Assembly: GCF_008806595.1 (NCBI RefSeq)
Contig: NZ_VZRB01000007.1
Location: 279,312-343,311, forward strand
DNA: 64,000 nt
Direction: 5' to 3'
DNA from: Streptomyces luteolifulvus
GTDB taxonomy: Bacteria > Actinomycetota > Actinomycetes > Streptomycetales > Streptomycetaceae
Positions 34,573-43,406 of the stretch are shown here, in pieces. The position numbers and the translations under genes are program-made. Position 1 is the first letter of the stretch. Each line of letters opens with the position of its first letter. The notes under the pieces are model-generated. The model made no database searches. It had not been told where the DNA came from and worked only from the letters and a program-made list of their open reading frames with translations.

Positions 34573-34617
34573 CTGTAGCTTCTTGCCGTACGTCAACGAG
34601 GGAAGGGACTCCCAACA

Positions 34618-35193
34618 ATGGCTGTAAGCCTGTCCAAGGGTGGCAACGTCTCGCTCACCAAGGAGGCTCCGGGCCTGACCGCCGTCACCGTGGGCCTCGG
34701 CTGGGACGTCCGCACCACCACCGGCACGGACTTCGACCTCGACGCCTCCGCGATCGCGGTCAACGGACAGGGCAAGGTGTACTCCGACGCCCACTTCGTC
34801 TTCTTCAACAACAAGCAGACCCCGGACAACACGATCGTCCACACCGGCGACAACCGCACCGGCGAGGGCGCGGGCGACGACGAGGCGATCAACGTCAACC
34901 TGGCGGCCCTCCCGGCCGACATCGACAAGATCGTCTTCCCGGTCTCCATCTACGACGCCGAGAACCGCTCGCAGAACTTCGGCCAGGTCCGCAACGCCTA
35001 CATCCGCATCGTCAACCAGGCCGGCGGCGCGGAGATCGCCCGCTACGACCTGTCGGAGGACGCGGCGACGGAGACGGCGATGGTCTTCGGCGAGCTCTAC
35101 CGCAACGGCGCCGAGTGGAAGTTCCGCGCGGTCGGCCAGGGCTACGCCTCGGGCCTGGTGGGCATCGCCCAGGACTTCGGCGTCAGCGTCTGA
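34618..35193 (+). CDS. terD: TerD-family protein
   Basis: The 191-residue product is a standard TerD domain: [41 protein letters not shown], the calcium-binding loop [17 protein letters not shown] near residue 80, and [14 protein letters not shown]. TerD proteins bind calcium and occur in tellurite-resistance and stress modules. In Streptomyces several are linked to normal development rather than tellurite. It is a single gene here with its own terminator and no other ter genes nearby. Confidence 0.93.
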   Translation: MAVSLSKGGNVSLTKEAPGLTAVTVGLGWDVRTTTGTDFDLDASAIAVNGQGKVYSDAHFVFFNNKQTPDNTIVHTGDNRTGEGAGDDEAINVNLAALPADIDKIVFPVSIYDAENRSQNFGQVRNAYIRIVNQAGGAEIARYDLSEDAATETAMVFGELYRNGAEWKFRAVGQGYASGLVGIAQDFGVSV

Positions 35194-35213
35194 CGGACAC
35201 CCCGTGAAGCGGC

Positions 35214-35247
35214 GAAGCCCCCGGCCATGTCCGTGGCCGGGGGCTTC
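35214..35247 (+). terminator. Terminator of terD
   Basis: Perfect 13-bp arms GAAGCCCCCGGCC and GGCCGGGGGCTTC enclose an 8-base loop, 20 bp after the terD stop and just upstream of the next gene. Confidence 0.9.
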
Positions 35248-35274
35248 GGTGTGCCCCGCGATAGGTTGCCCCGT

Positions 35275-36240
35275 GTGATCCTCGAGCCGCTTCGCCTCTC
35301 CCCCGACCACGACATTCCGGCCGCCCTGCTCACGGAACTCACCGCGCTCTACGCCTCCAACCGCGAGTTCCACGCCCTCAGCGGCGACTTCCCCGACCCG
35401 GACGCCATCCGCCCGGAGCAGGTGGCGGCGGCGCTGGCCGACGAACTGGCTCACCCGGATGCGGAGGTGCTGCTCGCGCGCAGCGCCGGCCGGCTGGTCG
35501 GGACGGCGATCACCCTGGCGCACCACCCGGACCCGGCCGACCCGGACCCGTGGATCGGGCTGCTGATGGTGGATGCGGAGGTCCAGCGGCAGGGCCACGG
35601 CAAGGAGTTGGCGTCGCTCGTCGAGGACCGCTTCCGCGCGGCGGGCCGCACCGCCGTACGCCTCGCCGTCCTCGACCACAACCGCAGGGGCCTCGCCTTC
35701 TGGACCTCCCTCGGCTACGAGGTCGTCGCCCGCCGCCCGGACCGCCGGCTCGGCCGCCCGTGCACCATCCTGCGCAAGGTGCTGCGCACGCCGCGCCGCG
35801 CGGCCCGTGTCGCCGTGCTCGACCCCGACGGCTCGGTGTTCCTCTTCCGCTACGACAACGTCGAGGTCGGTGTGCACTGGGCCCTGCCCGGCGGCGGTCT
35901 CGAAGGGGAGGAGGGCCCGCGCGAGGGCGCCCTGCGGGAACTGCGCGAGGAAACCGGCTGGACGGATCTGGAACCGGGCCCGCTCCTGTGCACCTGGGAG
36001 CACGACTTCACGCACGCGAGCATCCCGGTCCGCCAGCACGAGCACATCTACGTCACCCACGGCCCCCGCCGGGAACCCACCGGCCCGCATCTGGCCGCCG
36101 CGCACGCCGAGGACGGCATCCTCACCTGGCGCTGGTGGACCCGCAAGGAGCTCACCGAGGCGCCGGAGCCGGTGTGGCCGCCCGAACTGGCGCGACTGCT
36201 GGACGAGTTGGAGCAGAATGGGCCGACGTGGAGTGGATGA
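35275..36240 (+). CDS. Fusion protein: GNAT acetyltransferase plus Nudix hydrolase
   Basis: The 321-residue product joins a GNAT domain (about residues 1-165) to a Nudix domain (about 172-305). The GNAT part has WIGLLMVDAEVQRQGHGKEL near residue 85 and DHNRRGLAFWTSLGYEVV. The Nudix box GGGLEGEEGPREGALRELREETGW near residue 202 keeps all catalytic glutamates. The substrate is unknown; the pairing could acetylate and hydrolyse related nucleotide derivatives. GTG 35275 is chosen just after the terD terminator. Its 3' end overlaps the next gene by 13 bp. Confidence 0.85.
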   Translation: MILEPLRLSPDHDIPAALLTELTALYASNREFHALSGDFPDPDAIRPEQVAAALADELAHPDAEVLLARSAGRLVGTAITLAHHPDPADPDPWIGLLMVDAEVQRQGHGKELASLVEDRFRAAGRTAVRLAVLDHNRRGLAFWTSLGYEVVARRPDRRLGRPCTILRKVLRTPRRAARVAVLDPDGSVFLFRYDNVEVGVHWALPGGGLEGEEGPREGALRELREETGWTDLEPGPLLCTWEHDFTHASIPVRQHEHIYVTHGPRREPTGPHLAAAHAEDGILTWRWWTRKELTEAPEPVWPPELARLLDELEQNGPTWSG

Positions 36241-36698
36241 CACTGGCCGGTACGGGCCTCGGTGCGGCGGTCGGTGTCGGTTCGACGCTGCTCGCCGACC
36301 GTTCGCGCTGGCGCCGGGACACGGCGGACCGGGCGCGTCAGGAACGCAAGGAGATATACGTGTCGTGTCTGACGACGTTGCGTCAGGCGCACGAGTCCAT
36401 GCGGGCCGTGGCGACCGGGGACCAGCAGCGGGAGGCGGCAGCCGTCGACGCGGCCGTGCGTGAGGCGTTCCGGACGTCGGGCTGCAACGAGGCGCGTGAG
36501 ACGGCCCTCATCTGTGTGCCGCCCGGGATGGCCGACAGGCTGGAGGAGGCCTATCTGAGCCTGCGTTCCCTGCGCGATGTGCTCGCCGCCGGGTATCCGC
36601 TCGGCTCCGCCGAGTACAAGGAGGCCCGCCGGGCGCACACCCGGAGCGTGGACACGGCCCGCGAGGCGATGCGCCACGACCTCGAACGTCAGGTGTGA
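36228..36698 (+). CDS. Hypothetical protein with N-terminal membrane helix
   Basis: The 156-residue product starts at GTG 36228 (or ATG 36237), inside the 3' end of the GNAT-Nudix gene. A short hydrophobic segment (LAGTGLGAAVGVGSTLLA) is followed by a long charged helical region (RSRWRRDTADRARQERKEIYVSCLTTLRQAHESM...), probably a coiled coil in the cytoplasm. I do not recognise a named family beyond similar Streptomyces proteins. The overlap implies translational coupling to the fusion gene. Confidence 0.65.
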   Translation: MEWMTLAGTGLGAAVGVGSTLLADRSRWRRDTADRARQERKEIYVSCLTTLRQAHESMRAVATGDQQREAAAVDAAVREAFRTSGCNEARETALICVPPGMADRLEEAYLSLRSLRDVLAAGYPLGSAEYKEARRAHTRSVDTAREAMRHDLERQV

Positions 36699-36741
36699 GC
36701 AACGGGCCGGCAGGTGGGACACCCGGGCACCGGGTCGTCCG

Positions 36742-38166
36742 TCAGGGGCGGTCCGGCTTTCCGTTCCCGTACAGCCAGTCCTTCCAGATCCGGCCGAAGT
36801 TCTTGTCCGGCGCCTTCTTCTCCACATACGCGGTGAACTCGGCGGTGTCCGCGTTGCCGTGGCGGTGGGCGGCGGCCCAGCCCTGGACGATGTCGTAGAA
36901 GGTGTCGTCGCCGACCTTCTGCCGGATCTTGTGCAGGACCATCGCACCACGGTCGTAGACGGGGCTGTCGGAGAGGTGCGCGGCCTTGTCCGGCCTGGCG
37001 GGCGGGAAGGCCCAGATGGCCCGGTTCTCCTCGGGGTCGTCGTAGTAGTCGCCCCGGTAGAGGGCCTTGAAGATCTCGTCGGTCGTGTCGCCGCCGTGGT
37101 CCTCCTGCCACAGCCACTCCGCGTAGGTGGCGAAGCCCTCGTTGAGCCACATGTCCCGCCAGGTCTTCGGCGTGACCGAGTCGCCGTACCACTGGTGGGC
37201 GAGTTCATGCACGAGGGTCTCGGTGTCCGGGGTGCCGGGGAAGACGGGCCGGTTCTGGGTCTCCAGGGCGTAGCCGATGCCGTCCGCGTCGTCGACGATC
37301 GCGCCGGTGGAGGAGAAGGGGTAGGGGCCGAAGTTGTTCTCCGCCCACTCCATGACCTCGGGGATTTTCGCGAGCACGGCCCGGCTCTCCTCCGCCCGGG
37401 CCGGGTCGACGGCGACGTACACGGGCAGTCCGTCGCCGGTGGAGGTCCGGCGGATGTCGTACCGGCCGACGGCGACCGTGGCGACGTAACTCGCCATGGG
37501 TTCGGCGGTGTGCCAGGTGAAGGTTGTACGGCCGCGGGAGGTCGCCTGTCCCGTCAGCTCTCCGTTGGACACGGCCTGAAGACCCTCGGGCACGGTGACG
37601 GCGATGTCGTACGACGCCTTGTCGGAGGGGTGGTGGTTGCCGGGGAACCAGGTCATGGATCCCAGGGGCTCACCGAGGGCCAGCGCGCCGTCCCGGGTGC
37701 GCAGCCAGCCCTCCTGGGACCCGTCCGGATCGGTGATCGCCTTGGGCGTGCCGGAGTAGCGGACCGTGACGCGGAAGGTCTCGCCCTTGTCGAGGCTGCC
37801 GTGCGGGCGGACGGTCAGTTCCTGCCCGGTGCGGTTCCAGCGGGCCCGTCTGCCCTCGACGCCGACCCGCTCGACGTCCAGGCCCTTGAGGTCGAGATCG
37901 AAGGCGGACAGGTCCCGGGTGGCGCGGGCGGTGAGCGCGGCCTTGCCGGTGAGACGGTTCCGGCCGGGGTCGTAGCGGAGTCTCAGTTCGTAGTGCGTCA
38001 CGTCGTACCCGCCGTTGCCCGCCTTCGGGAAGTACGGATCACGCAGGCCGGAACCACCGGGGGCGCCGCTCGCTCCGGAAGCCCCGGTGCACCCGGTGAG
38101 GGCGAGGGCGAGGAGAAGCGACGCTGCGCAGACGGCGGCAGGGACAGCAGAAGCGGATCGGGACAC
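36742..38166 (-). CDS. M1-family metallopeptidase lipoprotein
   Basis: The 474-residue product is a gluzincin aminopeptidase of family M1. It has a signal peptide ending in the lipobox ALTGC, so it is anchored on the outer face of the membrane. The zinc site is HELAHQWYGD (near residue 319) with the distant glutamate in NEGFATYAEW. The exopeptidase motif appears as GIGYALETQNRP, in place of the usual GAMEN. The C-terminal helical domain is short. GTG 38166 is chosen because it gives a good signal peptide behind AGGA. It diverges from the next gene with only 4 bp between starts. Confidence 0.85.
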   Translation of the reverse strand: MSRSASAVPAAVCAASLLLALALTGCTGASGASGAPGGSGLRDPYFPKAGNGGYDVTHYELRLRYDPGRNRLTGKAALTARATRDLSAFDLDLKGLDVERVGVEGRRARWNRTGQELTVRPHGSLDKGETFRVTVRYSGTPKAITDPDGSQEGWLRTRDGALALGEPLGSMTWFPGNHHPSDKASYDIAVTVPEGLQAVSNGELTGQATSRGRTTFTWHTAEPMASYVATVAVGRYDIRRTSTGDGLPVYVAVDPARAEESRAVLAKIPEVMEWAENNFGPYPFSSTGAIVDDADGIGYALETQNRPVFPGTPDTETLVHELAHQWYGDSVTPKTWRDMWLNEGFATYAEWLWQEDHGGDTTDEIFKALYRGDYYDDPEENRAIWAFPPARPDKAAHLSDSPVYDRGAMVLHKIRQKVGDDTFYDIVQGWAAAHRHGNADTAEFTAYVEKKAPDKNFGRIWKDWLYGNGKPDRP

Positions 38167-38170
38167 GTCA

Positions 38171-38704
38171 ATGATCCTAGGCGGGCGTGACACCATCACC
38201 TACGTGCTCGACATCGGCTACGCCCTCTCCAACCGCTTTCCGGACCCTCCGCAGACGGACTACCGCCGCGCCGACGTCCGCGCGCTGCGGCACGACCTGT
38301 TCTGCGGTGACGTCTACCTCGCCGACACCAAGGCGGACCGGGAACTGTCCACAGCCTGGGGATGGGTGCCCGTGCTCGACTTCGCCTGGGCCCTGTGCGA
38401 CATCGTGGAACGCCTCGACCGCGACCCGGCGGGCTCCCGTGCCGCCCGCCCCCAGCACGCGGAACTCGACTTCACCGAGTCCACGGACCGCATGCTCTTC
38501 GAGCGCCGCTTCGGCTGGGTGGACATCGAGGCCGACTGGATGGCGGCCGACGAACCGCCGCTGACGTTCTCCCACTCCGAACTGCGCGGCGAGGCCCGGG
38601 ACTTCCTGCACGATCTGCTCGCCGACCTGATCGATCTGCACGAGGACCTGGGCGAGAACCCGGCGATCTGGACCCTTCAGGCCCGGTTTCCGCGCTTGAG
38701 GTGA
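38171..38704 (+). CDS. Conserved hypothetical protein
   Basis: The 177-residue soluble product contains ITYVLDIGYALSNRFPDPPQTDYRRADVRALRHDLFCGDVYL, WVPVLDFAWALCDIVERLD and a C-terminal helical ARDFLHDLLADLIDLHEDLG. I do not recognise a functional family. The start is uncertain: ATG 38171 lies almost back to back with the peptidase start and has no ribosome site, and GTG 38202 is an alternative. Normal codon bias throughout supports a real gene. Confidence 0.65.
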   Translation: MILGGRDTITYVLDIGYALSNRFPDPPQTDYRRADVRALRHDLFCGDVYLADTKADRELSTAWGWVPVLDFAWALCDIVERLDRDPAGSRAARPQHAELDFTESTDRMLFERRFGWVDIEADWMAADEPPLTFSHSELRGEARDFLHDLLADLIDLHEDLGENPAIWTLQARFPRLR

Positions 38705-38737
38705 GCCCGCGCGGGCCACCCGCTCCCACTCCTCCTC

Positions 38738-39433
38738 CTACTCCTCCACACGAATCCCCATCTGCGCCGCCAGCACCGGTGCCAGATCCAGCAGTTGCCC
38801 GGTGCTGATCACCGCTCCCGCCAGCCGGTCCACCCCGCGCGCGATCTCCAGCGCAGCGGCAGCGCGCAGATCGACGTCCGTCAGTGTCGCGCCGGCCAGG
38901 TCGGCTCCCTTCAGGGCACAGTCGATGAACTCGACCCGGTCCAGACGGGCGCCCCCGAAGTCCGGCTCGACCAGCACACAGTTCTCGAAGACGACGTCCC
39001 TGAGGCGGGCCGACCGCAGATTCAGGTAGTCGATCTTGCCGCCGCGGATCCACACCCGCTCCAGCACCGCGCCGTGCAGCTGCACCCCGCCGAGCCGGGC
39101 GTCGACCAGCTCGACATCACGCAGGGTCGCCTCGGCGAGGTCCGTGCCCACTCCCCGTATGCCGGTGAGGACCGAGTCGAGCAGCCGGGCGTGGTGCAGG
39201 GACGTCTCGTCCAGCGCGCACCCCGTCAGCGCGCAGTCCATGAAACGGGCGCCCCTGCCGTCCTGCCCGGCGAGGTCCGCCTCCCGGAACGCCAGCCCGT
39301 CGTAGTCCCCGTCGGGCTCCAGCTCACCGCCGCCGAACGGCTCCAGCGGCGGCAGCCGCACCTCCGGCCGCCGCGCCCCCTTCACTCCGGCTCCGCCGGT
39401 CCCACCGGCCCCGCCCGTCGCTCTCCTCGCCAT
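38738..39433 (-). CDS. Pentapeptide-repeat protein
   Basis: The 231-residue product carries a right-handed quadrilateral beta-helix of about 25 pentapeptide units (pattern A(D/N)Lxx): LAFREADLAGQDGRGARFMDCALTGCALDETSL, LAEATLRDVELVDARLGGVQLHGAVLERV, FIDCALKGADLAGATLTDVDLRAA. The first 30 residues are basic and Gly-rich. Pentapeptide proteins can mimic DNA to protect gyrase, but most have no known role. The ATG at 39433 is chosen because the repeat region begins soon after. It faces the FAD oxidoreductase gene on the other strand. Confidence 0.85.
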   Translation of the reverse strand: MARRATGGAGGTGGAGVKGARRPEVRLPPLEPFGGGELEPDGDYDGLAFREADLAGQDGRGARFMDCALTGCALDETSLHHARLLDSVLTGIRGVGTDLAEATLRDVELVDARLGGVQLHGAVLERVWIRGGKIDYLNLRSARLRDVVFENCVLVEPDFGGARLDRVEFIDCALKGADLAGATLTDVDLRAAAALEIARGVDRLAGAVISTGQLLDLAPVLAAQMGIRVEE

Positions 39434-39597
39434 GCACCCATCCTGCACCCCGCCACTGACAATCCCTGTGACCTGTCCCTCTGGCCCCTCTGACCTGTCC
39501 CTCTGACCTGTGCAAACCCGCCCCATGTCACATTCCGGGGCCCTCCGGCGGTCCTACTCGGTGAAAGGCGACCCCGACGCGAGGGAGACCCCCAGCC

Positions 39598-40758
39598 ATG
39601 CACCGCATCACCGTCATCGGCGGCGGCTTCGCCGGACTCACCGCGGCCGTCACCGCCGCCGAGGCAGGCGCCAAGGTCACCGTGTTCGAAGCCCACCACA
39701 CCCTCGGCGGGCGGGCGCGGACCGCCGAGGGCCCGTACCGCACGAACGAAGGACCGCACGCCCTCTACAGCGGCGGCCCGCACTGGGCCTGGCTCCGGCA
39801 GCGCGACCTCATCGGACCGCTCGCACCGATCCCGGCCCTGGAGGCGGCCCGGCTCAGACTCCGCCACCACGGAGTGCTGCGGCGCACCCCGCCCTTCGCG
39901 ATGCTCAAGCTGCTGCGCCGGGGCGCCCGGCAGGCGCCCGAGGACGCCGACTTCCTGACCTGGGCCGCCCAGCAGGCGGGCGAGGAGGGCGCCCGCGCCG
40001 CCGCGCACTACTCCGCCGTCGCCCTCTTCCACCACGATCCGGGCGCGCTGTCCGCCGCGTTCGTGCAGGAGCGCCTGCGCCGTGCCACCAAGCTTCCGCC
40101 CGAGGCGCACTATCCGCGCGGCGGCTGGGCCACCGTGATCGACCGGATGGCCGCCCGGGCCTGGAATCTGGGGGTGCGGATGGAGACTCTCTCCCGGGTC
40201 GACACGCTCCCGACCGACACCCCCGTCGTCGTCGCCACCTCCCTGGACGCGGCCCGCCGCCTCCTGAAGGACGACTCGCTGACCTGGACCAGCGGCCGTA
40301 CGGTCCTCGTCGACCTCGCCCTGCGGACCCGGCGCGGCGACGCCTTCGCCGTCTCCGATCTCGACGCTCCCGGCTGGATCGAGCGGTTCACCGCACAGGA
40401 CCGCACCCTCGCACCCGTCGGCGAGCAGCTCGTCCAGGGTCAGATCCCCATCGCCCCGCACGAGTCGAAGGCCGACGGCACCGCCCGCGCCGAGCAACTC
40501 CTCGACCTCGCCTTCGAGGGCTGGCGCTCCCGTGTCACCTGGCGGCGCGAGGCCGTCGCCAGTGGCCGTACCGGCGCGGTCGATGTGCCCGGCACCAGCT
40601 GGCGCGACCGGCCCGCGATCGACCGCGGCGACGGCGTCTATCTCGCGGGCGACCAGGTCGCCGCGCCGGGTGTGCTGTCCGAGGTCTCCTTCAACAGCGC
40701 CCTCACCGCGGTGTCGCTGGCGCTCGGCCGGCACAGCCTTGACCTCAAGCACGCTTGA
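39598..40758 (+). CDS. FAD-dependent amine oxidase/phytoene desaturase-like oxidoreductase
   Basis: The 386-residue flavoprotein opens with the dinucleotide fold MHRITVIGGGFAGLTAAVTAAEAGAKVTVFEA, then LGGRARTAEG, the pattern of NAD(P)-binding Rossmann proteins in the amine oxidase/desaturase group. The C-terminus has the second FAD site GDGVYLAGDQVAAPGVLSEVSFNSAL. No carotenoid genes are near, so the substrate is unknown. ATG 39598 follows GGGAG. It runs into the next gene with a gap of 44 bp and may form an operon with the QOR and MFS genes. Confidence 0.8.
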   Translation: MHRITVIGGGFAGLTAAVTAAEAGAKVTVFEAHHTLGGRARTAEGPYRTNEGPHALYSGGPHWAWLRQRDLIGPLAPIPALEAARLRLRHHGVLRRTPPFAMLKLLRRGARQAPEDADFLTWAAQQAGEEGARAAAHYSAVALFHHDPGALSAAFVQERLRRATKLPPEAHYPRGGWATVIDRMAARAWNLGVRMETLSRVDTLPTDTPVVVATSLDAARRLLKDDSLTWTSGRTVLVDLALRTRRGDAFAVSDLDAPGWIERFTAQDRTLAPVGEQLVQGQIPIAPHESKADGTARAEQLLDLAFEGWRSRVTWRREAVASGRTGAVDVPGTSWRDRPAIDRGDGVYLAGDQVAAPGVLSEVSFNSALTAVSLALGRHSLDLKHA

Positions 40759-40802
40759 GGTCGAAGAGTGGACTTCTCATGGACATCGCCCAGGGAGCCG
40801 CC

Positions 40803-41783
40803 ATGCACGCCGTCCGCCTCCACGCCTTCGGCCCGGCCGAGAACCTCACCTACGAGGAGGTCGAGGCTCCCCTCCCGGGCCCGGGCCGGGTCCGTATCGC
40901 CGTCGAGGCCGCGGGTGTCCACCTCCTGGACACCGCACTGCGCGAGGGTGAGCGGGGCCCGCTGCCCGAACCGCCGGCCCTGCCCACCATCCCGGGCCGG
41001 GAGGTCGCGGGCACGGTCGAGTCGCTCGGCGAGGGCGTGGCCGGGCTGTGGCTCGGCAAGCGGGTGGTCGCGCATCTCGGCCTCGCCCCGGGCGGCTACG
41101 CCGAGCTCGCCGTCACCGACGTCGACCGCGTCCATGAGATACCGGCGAACCTGGATGCCGCGCAGGCCGTCGCCATGATCGGCACGGGCCGTACGGCGAT
41201 GGGGATCGTGCAGTTCGCCGAGCTCGGCCCCGGCTCGGTCGTCGTGATCCCGGCTGCGGCCGGCGGCATCGGCACCCTGCTCGTGCAGTACGCCAGGAAC
41301 GCCGGCGCCACCGTCGTCGGCCTGGCGGGCGGCCCGGAGAAGACGGCCCGCGTCGAGGCGGGCGGCGCCGACCTGGCCGTCGACTACAAGGACCCCGACT
41401 GGCCGGACAAGGTCCGCGCCCACCTGGGCGGGCGGGGTGTCACCGTCGTCCTCGACGGCGTCGGCGGTGCCGTGGCCCGCGAGGCCGTCGCGCTGCTGGC
41501 ACCGGGCGGCAGGCACCTCGTCTTCGGGTGGTCGGCCGAGGGCATCCGGGGCGGCAGCGGCTACTTCGTCGAGGGCGTGTCGGAGTGGGTCCTCGGCCCG
41601 GTGATGCTGCGGAAGGCCGGCGGGCCGAACCCGCTGCGCACCCTGGAGCTGCGCGCCCTGACCGAGGCCGCCGAGGGCCGGCTGACCCCGGCGGTGCAGC
41701 GCTTCCCGCTCGCCGAGGCGGCGGCCGCGCACCGGGCGCTGGAAACGCGCGGAACGACCGGAAAGGTGGTACTGGAACCATGA
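40803..41783 (+). CDS. Zinc-free quinone oxidoreductase (MDR superfamily)
   Basis: The 326-residue product is an NADPH:quinone reductase-like enzyme. It has a catalytic N-terminal barrel (HAFGPAENLTYEEVEAPLPGPGRVRIAVEAAGVHLLDT) and a Rossmann domain with SVVVIPAAAGGIGTLLVQYARNAGATVVGLAGG near residue 142. Zinc-binding cysteines are absent. ATG 40803 has GGGAG six bases upstream; in-frame starts farther upstream lack homology. Its stop overlaps the MFS gene (ATGA), so reductase and exporter are coupled, suggesting detoxification of a quinone or electrophile. Confidence 0.87.
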   Translation: MHAVRLHAFGPAENLTYEEVEAPLPGPGRVRIAVEAAGVHLLDTALREGERGPLPEPPALPTIPGREVAGTVESLGEGVAGLWLGKRVVAHLGLAPGGYAELAVTDVDRVHEIPANLDAAQAVAMIGTGRTAMGIVQFAELGPGSVVVIPAAAGGIGTLLVQYARNAGATVVGLAGGPEKTARVEAGGADLAVDYKDPDWPDKVRAHLGGRGVTVVLDGVGGAVAREAVALLAPGGRHLVFGWSAEGIRGGSGYFVEGVSEWVLGPVMLRKAGGPNPLRTLELRALTEAAEGRLTPAVQRFPLAEAAAAHRALETRGTTGKVVLEP

Positions 41784-43342
41784 CCAGGCACGGAGCGGCA
41801 GGGGATGCGTCGCATCCCGAACCATGGTCTTCTGGCGGGGTGAGCGTCACCCGAAAAGGTGAACCGGTCGCCGCCGAGGACGCCGACCCCCGCCGCTGGT
41901 GGGGCCTGGTGATCATCGCCCTCGCACAGCTGATGGTCGTCCTCGACGCGACGATCGTGAACATCGCGCTCCCGTCCGCCCAGCGGGACCTCGGCATGTC
42001 CGACGGCAACCGCCAGTGGGTGATCACCGCCTACACCCTGGCCTTCGGCGGCCTGCTGCTGCTCGGCGGGCGCATAGCCGACCTGGTGGGCCGCAAACGC
42101 ACCTTCCTCATCGGCCTCGTCGGCTTCGCCGCGGCCTCCGCGCTCGGCGGCGCGGCCACCACCCCGGGCATGCTCTTCGGCGCCCGCGCCCTCCAGGGCG
42201 CCTTCGCCGCTCTCCTCGCCCCCTCCGCCCTGTCGCTGCTGACCACCACCTTCACCGACCCCAAGGAACGCGGAAAGGCCTTCGGCATCTACGGCGCCCT
42301 CGCGGGCAGCGGCGCCGCGATCGGCTTCATCGTCGGCGGGCTGCTCACCGAGTACCTGAACTGGCGCTGGTGCCTCTACGTCAACGTGCCCATCGCGATC
42401 ATCGCGTTCCTCGGCGCCCTCGCCCTGCTCCACGACCGTCCCGGCCACGCGGGCGCCCGCCTCGACGTGCCGGGCGCCGTGCTGGGCTGCGGCGGCCTCG
42501 TCGCGATCGTCTACGGCTTCAGCGAGGCCGAGCCGCGCGGCTGGACCGACCCGCTGGTGCTGGCCCTGTTCGCGGGCGGAGTCGCCCTGCTCGTGGCGTT
42601 CGTGTGGTGGCAGTCCCGGGCGCCGATGCCGCTGCTGCCGCTCCACATCGTCAAGGACCGCAACCGCGCCGGCTGCTTCCTGACCATGGCGCTCGCGATC
42701 ATCGGCATGTTCGGCCTGTTCCTGTTCATGACCTACTACCTCCAGGTCATCCTCGAGTACTCGCCGCTGAAGACCGGACTGGCCTTCCTCCCCCTCACCG
42801 TGGCGATCATCATCGGCTCCACCCAGATCTCGGCCCGGCTGATGAGCCGTGTGCCGCCGCGCATGCTGATGGTCCCCGGCATGATCCTGGCGGCCGGCGG
42901 CATGCTGATCCTCACGCAGATGACCGTGGACAGCGCGTACACGACGGAGATCCTGCCCGCCCTGCTCCTGATGGGCCTCGGCATGGGCCTGACCTTCATG
43001 CCGGTGTTCGCCACCGCGACCGCGGGTGTCGCCCCGCACGACTCCGGGGTGACCTCGGCGACCGTCAACACCTCGCAGCAGGTGGGCGGTTCGATCGGCA
43101 CGGCCCTGCTCAACACGATCGCCACCACCAGCAGCGCGGCCTACCTCACCGCCCACCTCCACGACCCCTCGCAGAAGGCCCAGGTCGCGCGGGAAGGCAT
43201 CGTCCACGGCTACACGGTCGCGATCTGGTGGGCCGCCGGCATCATGCTGCTGGCGGGCCTGATCGCGGGCCTGATGGTGACGGCGAGGCCTCCGCAGCAG
43301 GGCGCGCCGGCGGGTGCGCCGGTGCCGGAGTCGGTGGCCTGA
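41780..43342 (+). CDS. MFS multidrug exporter, 14-helix DHA2 (EmrB/QacA) type
   Basis: The 520-residue membrane protein has 14 predicted helices and DHA2 motifs: LDATIVNIALPSAQRDLGMSDG (motif D1) near residue 53, GGRIADLVGRKR (motif A) near 93, and GSGAAIGFIVGGLLTEYLNWRWCLYVNVPI (motif C and following loop) near 178. It exports drugs or metabolites by proton antiport. The start overlaps the upstream quinone reductase stop. A GTG at 41840 would remove a hydrophilic N-terminus and is a possible alternative. No regulator is adjacent. Confidence 0.9.
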   Translation: MTRHGAAGDASHPEPWSSGGVSVTRKGEPVAAEDADPRRWWGLVIIALAQLMVVLDATIVNIALPSAQRDLGMSDGNRQWVITAYTLAFGGLLLLGGRIADLVGRKRTFLIGLVGFAAASALGGAATTPGMLFGARALQGAFAALLAPSALSLLTTTFTDPKERGKAFGIYGALAGSGAAIGFIVGGLLTEYLNWRWCLYVNVPIAIIAFLGALALLHDRPGHAGARLDVPGAVLGCGGLVAIVYGFSEAEPRGWTDPLVLALFAGGVALLVAFVWWQSRAPMPLLPLHIVKDRNRAGCFLTMALAIIGMFGLFLFMTYYLQVILEYSPLKTGLAFLPLTVAIIIGSTQISARLMSRVPPRMLMVPGMILAAGGMLILTQMTVDSAYTTEILPALLLMGLGMGLTFMPVFATATAGVAPHDSGVTSATVNTSQQVGGSIGTALLNTIATTSSAAYLTAHLHDPSQKAQVAREGIVHGYTVAIWWAAGIMLLAGLIAGLMVTARPPQQGAPAGAPVPESVA

Positions 43343-43406
43343 GAAGGGGGAACCGTGGACCGCGGACCTCCGGGGGACCGCGGAGCCCCTCCCCGCCCAC
43401 GTGCTG

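Noticed and set aside
36048..37208. Minus-strand frame spanning the 3' end of the GNAT-Nudix gene
   Set aside because: It is a shifted shadow of the M1 peptidase gene and the antisense of its neighbour.
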